Position numbers and translations under genes: made by a program
The notes under the pieces: generated by a model
What the model was told of the DNA's origin: nothing
The model's input: only the letters and a program-made list of their open reading frames with translations
Databases searched by the model: none
Source of the DNA: Epiperipatus broadwayi
Taxonomy: Eukaryota; Onychophora; Udeonychophora; Euonychophora; Peripatidae
Assembly (NCBI GenBank): GCA_028023455.1
Contig: JAQFVV010000988.1
Location: forward strand, 64,001 to 128,000
Length of the DNA stretch: 64,000 nt
Direction of reading: 5' to 3'
Shown here: positions 12,108 to 21,151 of the stretch, piece after piece
Layout of the letters: each line of letters begins with the position of its first letter
Numbering within the stretch: position 1 is the stretch's first letter

Positions 12108-12320
12108 TTACAGAGACAAAACTCTTCATAGAATAGCACCATTCAGTGCAAGCCAGAGTAATCAATGGATGCAGGAAGGTTTGTGCATAAAATTCCTATC
12201 TAGTTCCTACTCATCCAATATCCCAGACTAGTTTCTAGCTTGAGGCTTTCATCAGTGAGGAGCTTGGATCTGAGAGCAGTGCACCTAGATTTTAGGATCT
12301 AATGCAAGCCCTCCCGCAGC
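12108..12320 (-). mobile_element. half copy of hammerhead-bearing repeat (family A, copy 1)
   Basis: Aligns by eye with 22976-23255 and 24061-24379 through shared blocks: CAGTGCAAGCCAGAGTAATC, AATGGATG, CTAGAAACTAGTCTGGGATA (on minus) and GATCCAAG. Only one arm is present here; the palindromic partner seen in the 24-kb copy is missing and replaced by the stretch after 12320. No coding capacity. The minus strand contains an intact hammerhead-like core at 12216-12273. Confidence 0.7.
12216..12273 (-). ncRNA. hammerhead ribozyme-like motif (family A, intact core)
   Basis: Minus-strand order: outer helix I AUCCAA; internal loop; inner helix I CUCA; CUGAUGA; stem II built on AGC/GCU with loop CUCAA; GAAA; helix III with C-G and A-U closing a UA loop (the palindrome ACUAGU); cleavage triplet GUC; then UGGG and UUGGAU, which pair back to helix I. 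All invariant bases are present, and helix I has the internal loop typical of natural type I motifs. Stem II is short with an A/A mismatch beside the core, so in vitro activity is uncertain. Confidence 0.6.
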
Positions 12321-12397
12321 TAACTTTTATTTTTTTAGTTAACTATAAAGGTTTGAGTCCAAAATGAAAAAAAACAATAATGTTTTCAAGCTAAGCT

Positions 12398-12528
12398 TAT
12401 TAGCTTATATAGTCGTATAAATCTAAACACAGTTCATCATACATACTTTTTGGTGTCTTTGATATTAGCTTATATAGTTGTATAAATCTAAACACAGTTC
12501 ATCATACATACTTTTTGGTGTCTTTGGT
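12398..12528 (+). repeat. two-copy tandem duplication, 65-bp unit
   Basis: Units at 12398-12462 and 12463-12527 are nearly identical (one visible change, AGTCGTAT against AGTTGTAT). The near identity suggests a recent duplication. It lies between the half copy of family A and the small palindrome at 12586. Confidence 0.9.
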
Positions 12529-12585
12529 TCTTTAATAACCACAGTTACCAATCCTATTGGGCAGGATTGGAATTAAACCATCAAA

Positions 12586-12750
12586 CATCACATGATCACC
12601 ATTCTTTATGCACACACAAGCTGCTTTTACAGAAGCAAAACATAACATCCATTGACTATTCTGGCTTGCACTGGGTGGCATTACTATTTGGAGAGTTTTG
12701 CCTCTGTGAAAACAGCTTGTGTAAGCATAAACAATGGTGATCATGTGATG
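12586..12750. mobile_element. 165-bp palindromic MITE-like element with family A ends
   Basis: Inverted arms of about 56 bp (12586-12642 and 12695-12750) begin CATCACATGATCACCATT on each strand and pass through CACAAGCTG to GCAAAAC. The centre (12643-12694) carries the CAGTGCAAGCCAG block of family A in inverse orientation. It looks like an internal deletion of the family A element that kept both ends and lost the hammerhead. The open frame 12532-12786 on the minus strand spans the palindrome and is not a gene. Confidence 0.75.
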
Positions 12751-12789
12751 TTTACTCATTAACTGTATATAGCGGCAATGCATCATGGC

Positions 12790-13205
12790 AGTGGCATTTC
12801 ATTGAAATTTTGTGTCTTTAAAATTGTGTAAAAACTACAAGTATGATGTCAACAGAAATACCAGCATTCATTGCATTTTTTAATTGTCTTTTTAATGGCA
12901 TATATTATGTTGAAATCCGAAAAAATTTGAAATTTTAATGAATATTTTATTGATAGGTTCATTTAATTTTTTGCTCAGTTTACTAGTTTTCATGAAGAAG
13001 ATAAAAGCATAAATTTTTAAATAGCCAAAAAGCCTACTAAAATGGATTAAAAATGCCTCGATAATTCACATTTCAAGGCCTTCAAAATGTAATCAGAATA
13101 TTGGATCATAAGTATTAAAAAAATTTATTTTTAATTATTTGAATAGTAAATTTTTAAAAATTATTTGATAAATGGTATGTTTGTATTTGTATTGGTGTCT
13201 GTATA
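12790..13205. other. AT-rich stretch without recognisable gene
   Basis: No supported feature seen. Confidence 0.5.
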
Positions 13206-13209
13206 ATAT

Positions 13210-13375
13210 ACAAATTATATAATTAGAAACCAACCAGTAACAATCTAAAATATTCACAATAAAGATAGTAATCAATATTTCTCACTGCTGTCAAGGCAAC
13301 CTTCTCACCTTTTAAATAGCAAGAATGGAAATCCACTCTTATTAATGATCCATTGAATATATATGGACACTTAAA
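13210..13375 (+). repeat. direct repeat copy 1 (partner 13573-13718)
   Basis: Shares with 13573-13718 a run of blocks in the same order: ATAATTAGAAA, CAACCAGTAAC, TCACAATAAAGATAGTAATC, CACTGCTGTCAAGGCAACCT, TCTCACCTTTTAA and ATGGAAATCCACTCTTA. Divergence is low to moderate. Not recognised as a known family. Confidence 0.85.
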
Positions 13376-13529
13376 GATTGCAACTTGACCACAGAGAATG
13401 AAATATTGATACAATGAAGTTTAAATAAAGCTCTTTAAACATGAAATAAACATGTCCATGTAATGCAGATTAATAAATTGTCAATTATAGCATTACAAAC
13501 TGCAATACTTTTAAATTGCTCATGTATTA

Positions 13530-13760
13530 TTTAAATAATAAGTGAAATAATGCTTAAAGCTAAACGGGATAATTATATAATTAGAAATCAACCAGTAACC
13601 ACCTAAACATTCACAATAAAGATAGTAATCATTATTTGTCACTGCTGTCAAGGCAACCTTCTCACCTTTTAAGTAGCAAGAATGGAAATCCACTCTTACT
13701 AATGGTCAATTGAATATATTTAGCTTTAAGCATTATTTCACTTATTATATAAATTATATA
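13530..13760. repeat. foldback repeat enclosing direct-repeat copy 2
   Basis: Inverted arms TAATAAGTGAAATAATGCTT (from about 13538) and AAGCATTATTTCACTTATTA (ending about 13748) flank the second copy of the 150-bp repeat at 13573-13718. The element may therefore be a small terminal-inverted-repeat unit of about 230 bp, of which the copy at 13210 kept only the interior. Confidence 0.7.
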
Positions 13761-13827
13761 ATATATCATTTATGCTCTTTATTATACTTATATAAATTTG
13801 TATTCAAATAATAACAAAAATAGTTTA

Positions 13828-13975
13828 TAAGCATTTATTCTTATATGAGGCCATGTGTACAATTAATTGTATTACATTCAAAGATCAGCCTTTCAAGCTA
13901 ATTGCACATGCGTCTTTTGCGAGTGTTAAATAATAAATGAATACTTCACTCTACAATATAAGATATAATTATAAA
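13828..13975 (+). repeat. single arm of the 14.2-kb foldback repeat
   Basis: Direct copy of the left arm of the 14211-14559 palindrome: GCATTTATTCTTATATGAGG, then TTACATTCAAAGATCAGCCT, then TCAAGCTAATTGCACATG and AATAATAAATGAATAC. It ends at an AAGATATAATTATAA stretch. The region 13976-14210 also holds a block (14041-14100) shared with the centre of the palindrome. Confidence 0.8.
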
Positions 13976-14210
13976 TTTATTAAATGCATATTGATTACGT
14001 AAGTAATATTTAACCTCGATAATATGCGTATCGTCTTATTTCTATGACTCAAATTCTTTTATATGAGAAAATCTGAAGTACTGTTGAGTAAAGCGTGAAA
14101 ATAGAATTCTCACTTTAAATTACTATCTACGATGTTTGAATGAATGACGTCGGTGAAATTGTCTAGAATTTAATAAACGTCACTCTAACAGAAACTTAAT
14201 TATAAGTAAA

Positions 14211-14559
14211 TAAGCATTTATTCTTATATGAAGCCATGTGTACAATTGTATTACATTCAAAGATCAGCCTTTCAAGCTAATTACACATGTCTTTTGCAAG
14301 TGTTAAATAATAAATGAATATGTCACTCTACAAGATATAATATTAATGCAGGAATAAAAGGAATCCTCTCACGCTTTACTCAACAGTACTTCAGATTTGC
14401 TCATATAAAAGAATTTGAGCCATAGGAATAAGAGGATTCCTTTTATTCCTCCATAAATACTATATCTTGTATTGTAGAGTGAAGTATTCATTTATTATTT
14501 AACACTCACAAAAGACGCATGTGCAATTAGCTTGAAAGGCTGATCTTTGAATGTAAAAA
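14211..14559. mobile_element. about 350-bp foldback element
   Basis: The left arm (14211-14345) and right arm (14425-14559) are inverted copies: ACATTCAAAGATCAGCCTTT on the left is answered by AAAGGCTGATCTTTGAATGT on the right. An inner inverted pair, GGAATAAAAGGAATCCTCT against AGAGGATTCCTTTTATTCC, surrounds a centre containing ACTCAACAGTACTTCAGATT. No coding capacity, and I do not see a hammerhead core here. Type undetermined (MITE-like). Confidence 0.8.
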
Positions 14560-14717
14560 TAGTTTATGTAATTTGGGGGATCTGATCTAAGTTTACCCAA
14601 TCTTATTTTCTAGACATAATGATTCTCAAAAGGTTTAATAATGTAGTACTATGTTTATATTTAAATTACTGTCTTTGTGTTTGTAATGGCAGGTTTGTGT
14701 TTTTATAACAAGTAATG

Positions 14718-14729
14718 TCTCTCTCTCTG

Positions 14730-14775
<46 letters not shown>

Positions 14776-14777
14776 AA
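14718..14777 (+). repeat. (CT)n followed by (AT)n microsatellite
   Basis: Uninterrupted CT dinucleotides with rare G or T interruptions run into an AT dinucleotide tract. The minus-strand open frame across it (RERERE) is an artefact of the repeat. Confidence 0.95.
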
Positions 14778-15474
14778 ATAAAATTAACGTATTATAGAGT
14801 AGTACAATGTAAATTTTAGGACTGATTATCAAATATACAGAAATTTTGCAGTTGACAAAGCAATCACAAAATTTTCTGGGCATAGTACTATATGAAAATA
14901 AAAACACTTAAAACCAACAAAGAGAGATTTCAAATGGTGTGTGTGTGTGGGTGGAGATAACCACAATAATTATGTATATACCACATGGAATTGTATGCAG
15001 GCAAAGAATAAAATTCTTATTCTTGCCTATGCCTTAGTACTCATGCTGTGGAGTCAGCATCTTGCATCACATTATTTTCAATTCTATAGCTAGCCATGAG
15101 CTATATGCAAATAAATTATATCTGTGTGAGACAATAAACATAACAAGATAGCATCACTAGTGTGCATAAAGAATATAAACATCACTGTTGTACACAAAAA
15201 ATATAAAATGAAAAAATGAAACTCATTTTATCAGTGATACAGACAGTAACCTACAATTTCTAATTTTAGATAGACAAGAAGACAATTTCTATGATGACAA
15301 ATGTATATCCATCTTCTGAAAATGATTTGTTTTGTATCTTTTATTAGAATGAACCTTTTTCTTATAGACACCTTTGAGATTTGTCACTTCTGGGGTACAA
15401 GATAGAAATGAAGAATTTTTAAGTGAATACTTTTGTAGATTCTGAAGCTATGGATTATCTCATATAAGAAGTAT
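14778..15474. other. no recognisable gene
   Basis: A short GT run near 14940 is the only structured feature I see. Confidence 0.5.
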
Positions 15475-15720
15475 TATATATGGTTTGAAAGATAATTTTA
15501 TGAGAAATACAAGTAAATTATCAATGAAGATGTAATTTAAACTTAGGTAATGATAAATTAGAAATTATGAATAAATAATAAAGTAATAATTATGTTGGAT
15601 GTTGAAAATTTTTTTCCCTCATTTTTTAAATGGTTATCACTATTTATCTTAGCTGTACTGTTTTCTTTAGTCTTTCTAATTTCTATCAATGTAAAGATTT
15701 TTTCACTAACAAAATTTTTA
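15475..15720 (+). repeat. dispersed repeat, copy 2 (partner at 3195-3440)
   Basis: Same orientation and same block order as the copy at 3.2 kb, about 12 kb apart. The minus-strand open frame over 15558-15818 is a by-product and has no family resemblance. Confidence 0.7.
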
Positions 15721-16109
15721 TTGCATCTACAAAAACACTTGTCCTGATTTAAGTCGAGTGTGCTGATCTCAAATCTGACATTAGTTTTCCTCTGTAAACT
15801 ACAGTTTTTTTTTTGCAATTCAAAATTTTAGGTTTTAATCTTATTTGCAAAATTTTCAACATCTAGTTTAACATAATGAAGTAGAATGTCTTTTTGGGCA
15901 TCATCTTTGTGAAAATATAATAATTTATATAATGCAGTAAATACACTAAAAGATATGATTGCATCAGAATTTGTCTACAATTTCAAAATAGAGCACATTA
16001 GAACACTTATTTTAATCATAAAATTTGTGCAAAACTTATTTAAATTCTACTCAGGCAAAAATTTGTGTTTGTAGCTCTTGTGTTTGTGTACTTGTTGAGG
16101 ACAATCTCA

Positions 16110-16875
16110 TTTGATGCTCCAGCAGTAGTCTGCCATCATAATGCTGTTTATCATGACAGTAAACAAAGAGTTTGTCTTTGGAAAAAAAGTCCACAAAAAT
16201 TTATTCACACTTTCTGAAATGAGATACTTTAGCTGACCGGTGAAGTACATTCTTTTCTTGAAGCCTGGAGGCTAATAACTCAGCTGCTTTTTTTGATAGG
16301 CCTAAATTTCTTACTATGTCATTCAATTCAGGTTGGTTAAACTGCTGAGAAGTTAATGACTGCTTGGCATCAGAAAAATATCCTTCAGATTCTACAAACA
16401 TTTCCTCATGCATCTTATCAAAATACACTTGATCACCATGTTCACATTCTTTGTTCTTAGATGAAATAAAACCATTGAAAACTGGAACCAGGAGTGTCTC
16501 AGAGTGTGGGATAGATTGTATTGCTGAAGGAATGTTAGGATATGCCATCATATGCTGTTTTTGCTTGCTGATGTCCTTTGTATGGATCAGACAGAAATAA
16601 CAATCACTACGGTGGTCCTTAGGTTCATGCCAAACCATGAGAATATCAAAAGGCATTCCTTTGCATTTTACTTTTGTTCAATTATGAAGCCTTTCCTCAC
16701 AATTATGACACACAATATAAGGAGCTCAATTCTTGTCTTCATTGCCAAGAGGAACTTGAAAGTAGGCAATATATGCATGTATCACAAATGATAAAATATT
16801 GTGCCTTTGATGTTGAAGTGTGTAACAGTCACATATATAAAAGAAGGTGTCAGGACTATTCTTACATTTATGCAT
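16110..16875 (-). pseudogene. mobile-element-associated cysteine-rich protein, broken
   Basis: Starting at the ATG complementary to 16873-16875, the frame gives a C-x-x-C-x-C pattern (YICDCYTLQHQ), VIHAYIAYFQVPLG, then CHNC, then MPFDILMVWHEPKDH, DCYFC and MAYPNIPSAIQSIPH, and later ELNDIVRNLGLSKKAAELLA. I know this combination from a protein family found in very many copies in invertebrate genomes and linked to transposable elements; its biochemical role is not known to me. The Cys/His pairs look like metal-binding sites. Two in-frame TGA codons at about 16726 and 16684 replace what are usually Trp positions. A third TGA at 16201-16203 precedes a recognisable continuation (IFVDFFSKDKLFVYCHD) to about 16110. 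The copy is therefore dead. Confidence 0.65.
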
Positions 16876-17219
16876 ACTCAAAGAAGACATGCTTTAATCT
16901 AAAAACAAAATAAGAGGGTGTTTTCATCAGATAATTTTTTACATTTAAAAACAACTACAATTATGTAAAAGTGATGTCTGTAAAACATTAATTGCCTTGT
17001 GGTTCAATCCAAAAGTTGTTGCTCTTTAACTCCAATTTGAAAACCAATGCATGCCATTAACTGTAACAAAAAGAAATTAAAATTGCATAAAAACAAAAGC
17101 ATGCACCAAAAAAAATGGATTTCATATTTGGAATCAGCAATGCAGAAATATATAGAAAAAGTTCTAAAACCTCATGTAACAGAAAATGAAAAAAAAAACA
17201 AATTGTTGCCCAGTGAAAT

Positions 17220-17505
17220 ATATTCAATGTTCATACATATTAACCTTTTCATTACTAAGAGTTCATGTTCTGAATTCAGGTACTGCTAGATGTTTAGCAG
17301 ACTCAGTCCATACAAACATAGCTATTTTTAGTATAAATTAAATGTAGGAGATAAAATATCTTTATTAGTAATAGACAGTAAAGATAATGTAGTCAAAGTA
17401 CATATGTATGATCCTTTTCACTACTAAAAGTTCAAGTTTTTAATTTAGGTACTGTTAGATTTTCAGTGGGCTCACTCTGCACAAACATATCTATGTCTGA
17501 TAAAA
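17220..17505 (+). repeat. diverged tandem duplication, unit about 175 bp
   Basis: The blocks CCTTTTCATTACTAAGAGTT, AGGTACTGCTAGAT and ACAAACATAGCTAT near 17250-17325 recur in modified form at about 17417-17500 in the same order. Both copies are diverged. Confidence 0.6.
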
Positions 17506-18216
17506 CTTCTATTATGTTGGTCTTGATTAGAGCAGTAATCTTCACTAATGCATGTTTATTTTCTTATACAATGGGTAGCATCTGATGATGGTTTTCTATA
17601 TACAGTTGGTTTCTTCCCAAAACAATTGACACTGTTAAAGTTTAGCTGGTATATAGTTTCCATATAAACTGGACACAACATTCCTTAAGATGGTTCTACA
17701 TTATTTGATGGCTTGTTTTTGCAAATTTTACAATGGTCTTTCTACTTTTCCATGATATTTTATCACAGACCACAAAAATATAAGCACTGTCAAAGAAAGA
17801 TCAAAGCATAAAACAAAACAGAATAAGTTATTTTCAAAGTATCCCTAAATATAGTTTATTTAGTTGTCTTATCAGCAAAATCAGTTTTCATCATGGGTTA
17901 TATCCATCTATTTATTTATTGGTGATAGATAACTCCTAAACATTGTTATGTTTCATGGCTTATTTGTCCAATTACAGGATTTATAAAATTTTAATTTTGA
18001 AAAGAGATTTATACCAAAATAACATATAATGTTTTTGACTAAAATATGTCAGATATTTATCGCTGAATTAGGTGAACTGTTTATCTAGAATTTAATTACA
18101 TTTTATACATTAATGTCATTTCCATCCAGAAATATTTTAAATTACTTTTAAAATAAATTTACTATTAATAATATAGTATACTGTTTTCCTGAAGGTCTGT
18201 GATGATGGGGTTCTAG
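17506..18216. other. AT-rich stretch without recognisable gene
   Basis: Nothing supported on either strand. Confidence 0.5.
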
Positions 18217-18387
18217 CTGTATTTTTATATTGGACTATTTCCATCATCTAATATGTGTGTTGAATGTCTTTAGAAAAGTTTAAATTTATTTAAATATTTC
18301 AAATACATTCAATTGTTAGTAATATCACAGCAAACAGGTTAGTATATGCACCAACTGTTAGCAACATCACAGCAAACAGGTTATATA

Positions 18388-18436
18388 TGCACAATGTTTC
18401 GAGAGGTATTTTACTCCCCTCTTCTTCAGGTGTTGT
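18388..18436 (-). ncRNA. hammerhead-like core in Penelope pseudo-LTR (minus copy)
   Basis: Minus strand: ACAC, then CUGAAGA (18423-18429), a stem II built on GAGG/CCUC with one to two unpaired bases on each side, GAAA (18397-18400), then CAUU and GUG. Taking AUU as the cleavage triplet, the following GUG pairs with the CAC before the core, giving a short helix I. This matches the minimal hammerheads reported in Penelope-like elements, but stem II is imperfect at the core junction. Confidence 0.5.
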
Positions 18437-18464
18437 TGGGCTGACCAGTGACAGCACTAGCATG

Positions 18465-18543
18465 AGATTTGAACCTGGGTCCTTAGATTCTTGATTATTG
18501 AATTTTAAGGTAATGCTCTAACCAACTGTGCCATCCTGCCAAA
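18465..18543 (-). other. tRNA-like Pol III promoter module in the pseudo-LTR (minus copy)
   Basis: Minus strand reads GGCAGGATGGCACAGTTGGT, matching a tRNA start with an A box (TGGCACAGTTGG), and about 45 bases later GGTTCAAATCT, a B box. The acceptor end does not pair with the start, so this is not a functional tRNA. It is a tRNA-derived module of the kind found at the head of SINEs, placed directly before the hammerhead-like core. Confidence 0.65.
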
Positions 18544-18559
18544 GGCAACAATATGTAGT

Positions 18560-18963
18560 AATTTCATATACTTATCTATGAGATTCCTCCTGATTTCTCC
18601 ACTTTTTTCTAAGAGCAAAGTTGATTAGTGGTTTCCATACATTATGTATAGTCACACTAGGTTGGCTTATGGGATTTTTTGCCAATGTCAGGTGAGCAGC
18701 TTCTTTAAATTTTCTTCATTGTACATTTTCTTCTCTATCCAATATTTTAGTATTTTTCCAATTGAACATATGTTCATTGTTACATACATGGTCCACTACC
18801 TTAGACACATCTGTTTCCTCTCTTCTAATCATCAGTTTATGTTCTTGCAAATGCTTTTCAATGGGATGGCTGGTCTCACCAATATATGTTCTTCCACATT
18901 CACATGGTATTTTATAGGTGCAGTTTTTTCTTTTCAGAATTTCAAGTTTAGGCTTTGTAGATG
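18560..18963 (-). pseudogene. Penelope GIY-YIG endonuclease domain
   Basis: In a shifted frame relative to the RT the minus strand reads KRKNCTYKIPCECGRTYIGE, followed by an H-L-Q-E-H-K helix, VVDHVCNNEHMFNW and KILDREE. This is the Penelope GIY-YIG domain: a Cys-x-Cys zinc-binding pair, the 'TYIGET' strand, the conserved 'L.EH' helix and the downstream 'H......DW....IL..E' catalytic region. The tail continues as FKEAAHLTLAKNP into the pseudo-LTR, with a stop about three codons after the catalytic Glu. Endonuclease cuts are thought to prime reverse transcription. A frameshift near 18964 separates it from the RT. Confidence 0.85.
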
Positions 18964-19526
18964 TTAGAATTCCTCGTAGTGTGGTATGGCTCTGGAAAGC
19001 TGTTCTGATGTTATACTGATTGCAGATTTTCTTAATTTGTCTGCTATTTTTGGAATGAATGGGTACACTACAGTACCAATAATTGTCTTTTCTCCTGATA
19101 GTTCTTTTTGTTGTCTATTTAATGTTTTCTTAATAACAGCTGATGGATAACCATTTTTCATAAGAGTTTGTTCTATATAGATCTTTTCTTTTTCCAAATC
19201 ACCAATTTCTGAACAAACTTCTTTTGCTCTGTTCCACAGTGATAGCATAACTCCATGTTTTGTGTTACTGGTATGATTGGATGTATAGGCTAAATATTTT
19301 CCTGTATGTGTAGGTTTTCAGTAAACTGTAGTTTTGATTTTGTCATGAGAGAGTCTTGTCACAAGAATATCTAAGAATGCCAATTTTTGTTCTGATTCTA
19401 TTGTGAATTTAATTGTAGGGGATATGTTGTTGATGTGTGTCCAGAAAGTTTGTAGCAATGCTTCACCATGTGGCCATACAACAAATGTATCAGCCACATA
19501 GTGAAGCCAAACTTTAGGTGGATATG
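18964..19526 (-). pseudogene. Penelope-type reverse transcriptase, C-terminal part
   Basis: The frame opens just inside the right pseudo-LTR and reads PPKVWLHYVADTFVVWPHG, then a helix-rich stretch and KLAFLDILVTR, as in Penelope RT after the palm. The catalytic motif, normally YVDD, reads YVAD, so one metal-binding Asp is lost. A TGA at 19318-19320 replaces an Arg position in the conserved 'VYRKPTHT' region (CGA to TGA would be a single C-to-T change). The frame then continues as KPTHTGKYLAYTSNH and the RT thumb/linker to 18964, where it ends in a stop before the endonuclease. Everything upstream of motif C is missing, replaced by the inverted pseudo-LTR. Confidence 0.85.
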
Positions 19527-19743
19527 AGAAAATACAAAAATATTGGATAGAGAAGAAAAGGTACAAAAGAAAATTTAAAAAAGCTGCTCACATAACAATC
19601 GCAAAAAAATTCAAAGTCAACCTAGTGTGACTATACATAATGTATGGAAACCACTAATTAACTTTGCTCTTAGGAAAAAGTGGAGAAATCAGTAGGAACC
19701 TCATAGATAAGTATATGAAATTACTACATATTGTTGCCTTTGT

Positions 19744-19822
19744 CAGAATGGCTCAATTGATTAAAGCATCACCTTAAAATTCATTAATCAAGAATCTAAG
19801 GACCCAGGTTCAAATCCCAGGC
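19744..19822 (+). other. tRNA-like Pol III promoter module in the pseudo-LTR (plus copy)
   Basis: Inverted partner of the module at 18465-18543. The A box is weaker (TGGCTCAATTGA) and the B box is good (GGTTCAAATCC). Confidence 0.6.
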
Positions 19823-19847
19823 TAGTACTGTCACTGGTCAGGCCAGC

Positions 19848-19894
19848 AACACCTGAAGAAAAGGGGAGAAAAATACATTTCGAAACATTGTGCA
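19848..19894 (+). ncRNA. hammerhead-like core in Penelope pseudo-LTR (plus copy)
   Basis: CUGAAGA at 19853-19859 and GAAA at 19882-19885 are conserved, but stem II has decayed (the GAGG/CCUC pairing is lost), so this arm is probably inactive. Confidence 0.4.
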
Positions 19895-20060
19895 TACCTG
19901 TTTGCTTTGATATTACTAACAGTTGATGCATATACTAACCTGTTTGCTGTGATATTACTAACAGTTGAATGTATTTGGAAAATTTAAATAAAATTAAACT
20001 TTTCTAAAGACATTCAACACGCATATTAGATGATGAAAATAGTCCAATATAAAAATACAG

Positions 20061-20803
20061 ATATATAATTTTTATTTATTAAAATTGTTGAAAACCTTTA
20101 ATTTAAAAAGTCCTTCAAAATTTTCAATTTATATACATGAAACATATATAAATATCACTTCAATATATATATATATATGTGTGTGCACATAATTTGATGA
20201 ATATCTAGATAAATATTAAAACTTTTTTAATAGAGTAGACCTTCAAATTTTCTGTAGATGTTAGAAAAGAATGATCAATTTCTGACCCATTCAGGTTTAA
20301 TAAAATTTGTTAGGTAAATTGATAGTTCATAAAAGATGTGTAAAAATATTTTTATATTTTTCAATACATTAGGCTTATTTATCTGTTTGGGTTGCATAAA
20401 TTAGAACTTTGTCATTGTGGAAGATGGCTGTTATTTGAACAATATTTGTAACAAGAAAGAAACTCTGGTGATTTAGAATGCTGAAATACACGCAAAGTAA
20501 TAATCAGATCAAAGCAAGATATTTGAAAGATGGACAAATTAAGACTGTTTCTACCTATATTTTGTAATTGAAAAAAAAAAGAATGTATAGAGTCTTTTAG
20601 TGAATGTAAAAATCACTCAATTGTTAAAAAATGTGTCCTACTTTATATATTCACTTAACATATTATAAATAATTTTTGGTCTAATTCTTAATTCGAATGA
20701 ATATTTTATACATTGTATCATTTATATAAAAATCTGTACATTTAAAAAATTTCCTATAAATGTTGTTCTTGTGAAACTTTTGCTGGATTGTTTTATTAGA
20801 CAT
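20061..20803. other. AT-rich stretch without recognisable gene
   Basis: A short TA/TG run near 20165 is the only structured feature. Confidence 0.5.
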
Positions 20804-21151
20804 TTAAGAATTTGATGTTTTTATCTCAACTGTTTTTGTGTATTTTTGACCATAATGTTTAACAAATTCAGTAAACATTAATGTTTGACCAGTTTCTTTA
20901 TCTTTAAATAATGTGTTTACTTTTTTTGAGACTATAATCTTGTCTATGATACAATTCCATATTATGGATATTAATGATTTAGCTAAGGGTTCAATCAAAA
21001 GGTGATTTTTTCTAAAATCAGACAGATGTGACAAAGTATTTTCACATGCATATAAAAATGCTATCAGCTTGCTACAGGATTTTAAAATTAAAGTCAACTT
21101 TAATTTTATAATTCTATGAAAATATAGTGTACCAACTGGGAATTGGTACAT
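20804..21151 (-). other. 115-codon open frame of unknown nature
   Basis: The frame is longer than most chance frames here. Its translation has mixed composition, with a hydrophobic middle and a basic, polar end (LFKDKETGQTLMFTEFVKHY). I recognise no domain, signal peptide or catalytic motif, and there is no neighbouring element piece on the same strand. It could be a fragment of a decayed element or chance. Confidence 0.2.

Larger units (their letters stand above)
18217..18760 (-). repeat. pseudo-LTR (downstream copy) of the Penelope-like element
   Basis: About 540 bp. In minus-strand order: the end of the endonuclease coding region, a linker ending near ATATTGTTGCC, the tRNA-like module, the hammerhead-like core, two short direct repeats built on AACCTGTTTGCTGTGAT (18380s and 18330s), and the terminal block CCAATATAAAAATACAG. 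Confidence 0.85.
18217..20060 (-). mobile_element. Penelope-like retroelement, 5'-truncated, with inverted pseudo-LTRs
   Basis: On the minus strand the order is: inverted pseudo-LTR (20060-19527), end of a reverse transcriptase (19526-19318), linker (19317-18964), GIY-YIG endonuclease (about 18960-18560), then the forward pseudo-LTR (18760-18217), which begins inside the endonuclease coding end. The two arms are inverted copies over about 530 bp and start and end with CTGTATTTTTATATTGGAC and its complement. This matches known Penelope copies, which are often 5'-truncated and flanked by inverted repeats. Each arm carries a tRNA-like module and a hammerhead-like core. Stops and one frameshift make the copy inactive. 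Confidence 0.85.
19527..20060 (+). repeat. pseudo-LTR (inverted upstream copy) of the Penelope-like element
   Basis: Inverted copy of 18217-18760 with moderate divergence, in the same internal order on the plus strand: endonuclease end with an early stop, tRNA-like module, hammerhead-like core, two AACCTGTTTGCT-type repeats and the terminal block. Confidence 0.85.

Noticed and set aside
12532-12786. 84-residue minus-strand open frame
   Set aside because: It runs across a palindromic MITE-like element whose two arms explain the sequence.
14041-14420. Hammerhead core in the 14-kb palindrome
   Set aside because: CTGAAGTACTG near the centre lacks the GA of CUGANGA and has no GAAA at a usable distance.
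14635-14907. Minus-strand frame with RERERE repeats
   Set aside because: Produced by the CT microsatellite; no coding signal outside it.
18465-18543. Functional tRNA gene in the Penelope element
   Set aside because: No acceptor stem pairing, and repeated in the inverted pseudo-LTR; a tRNA-derived module instead.
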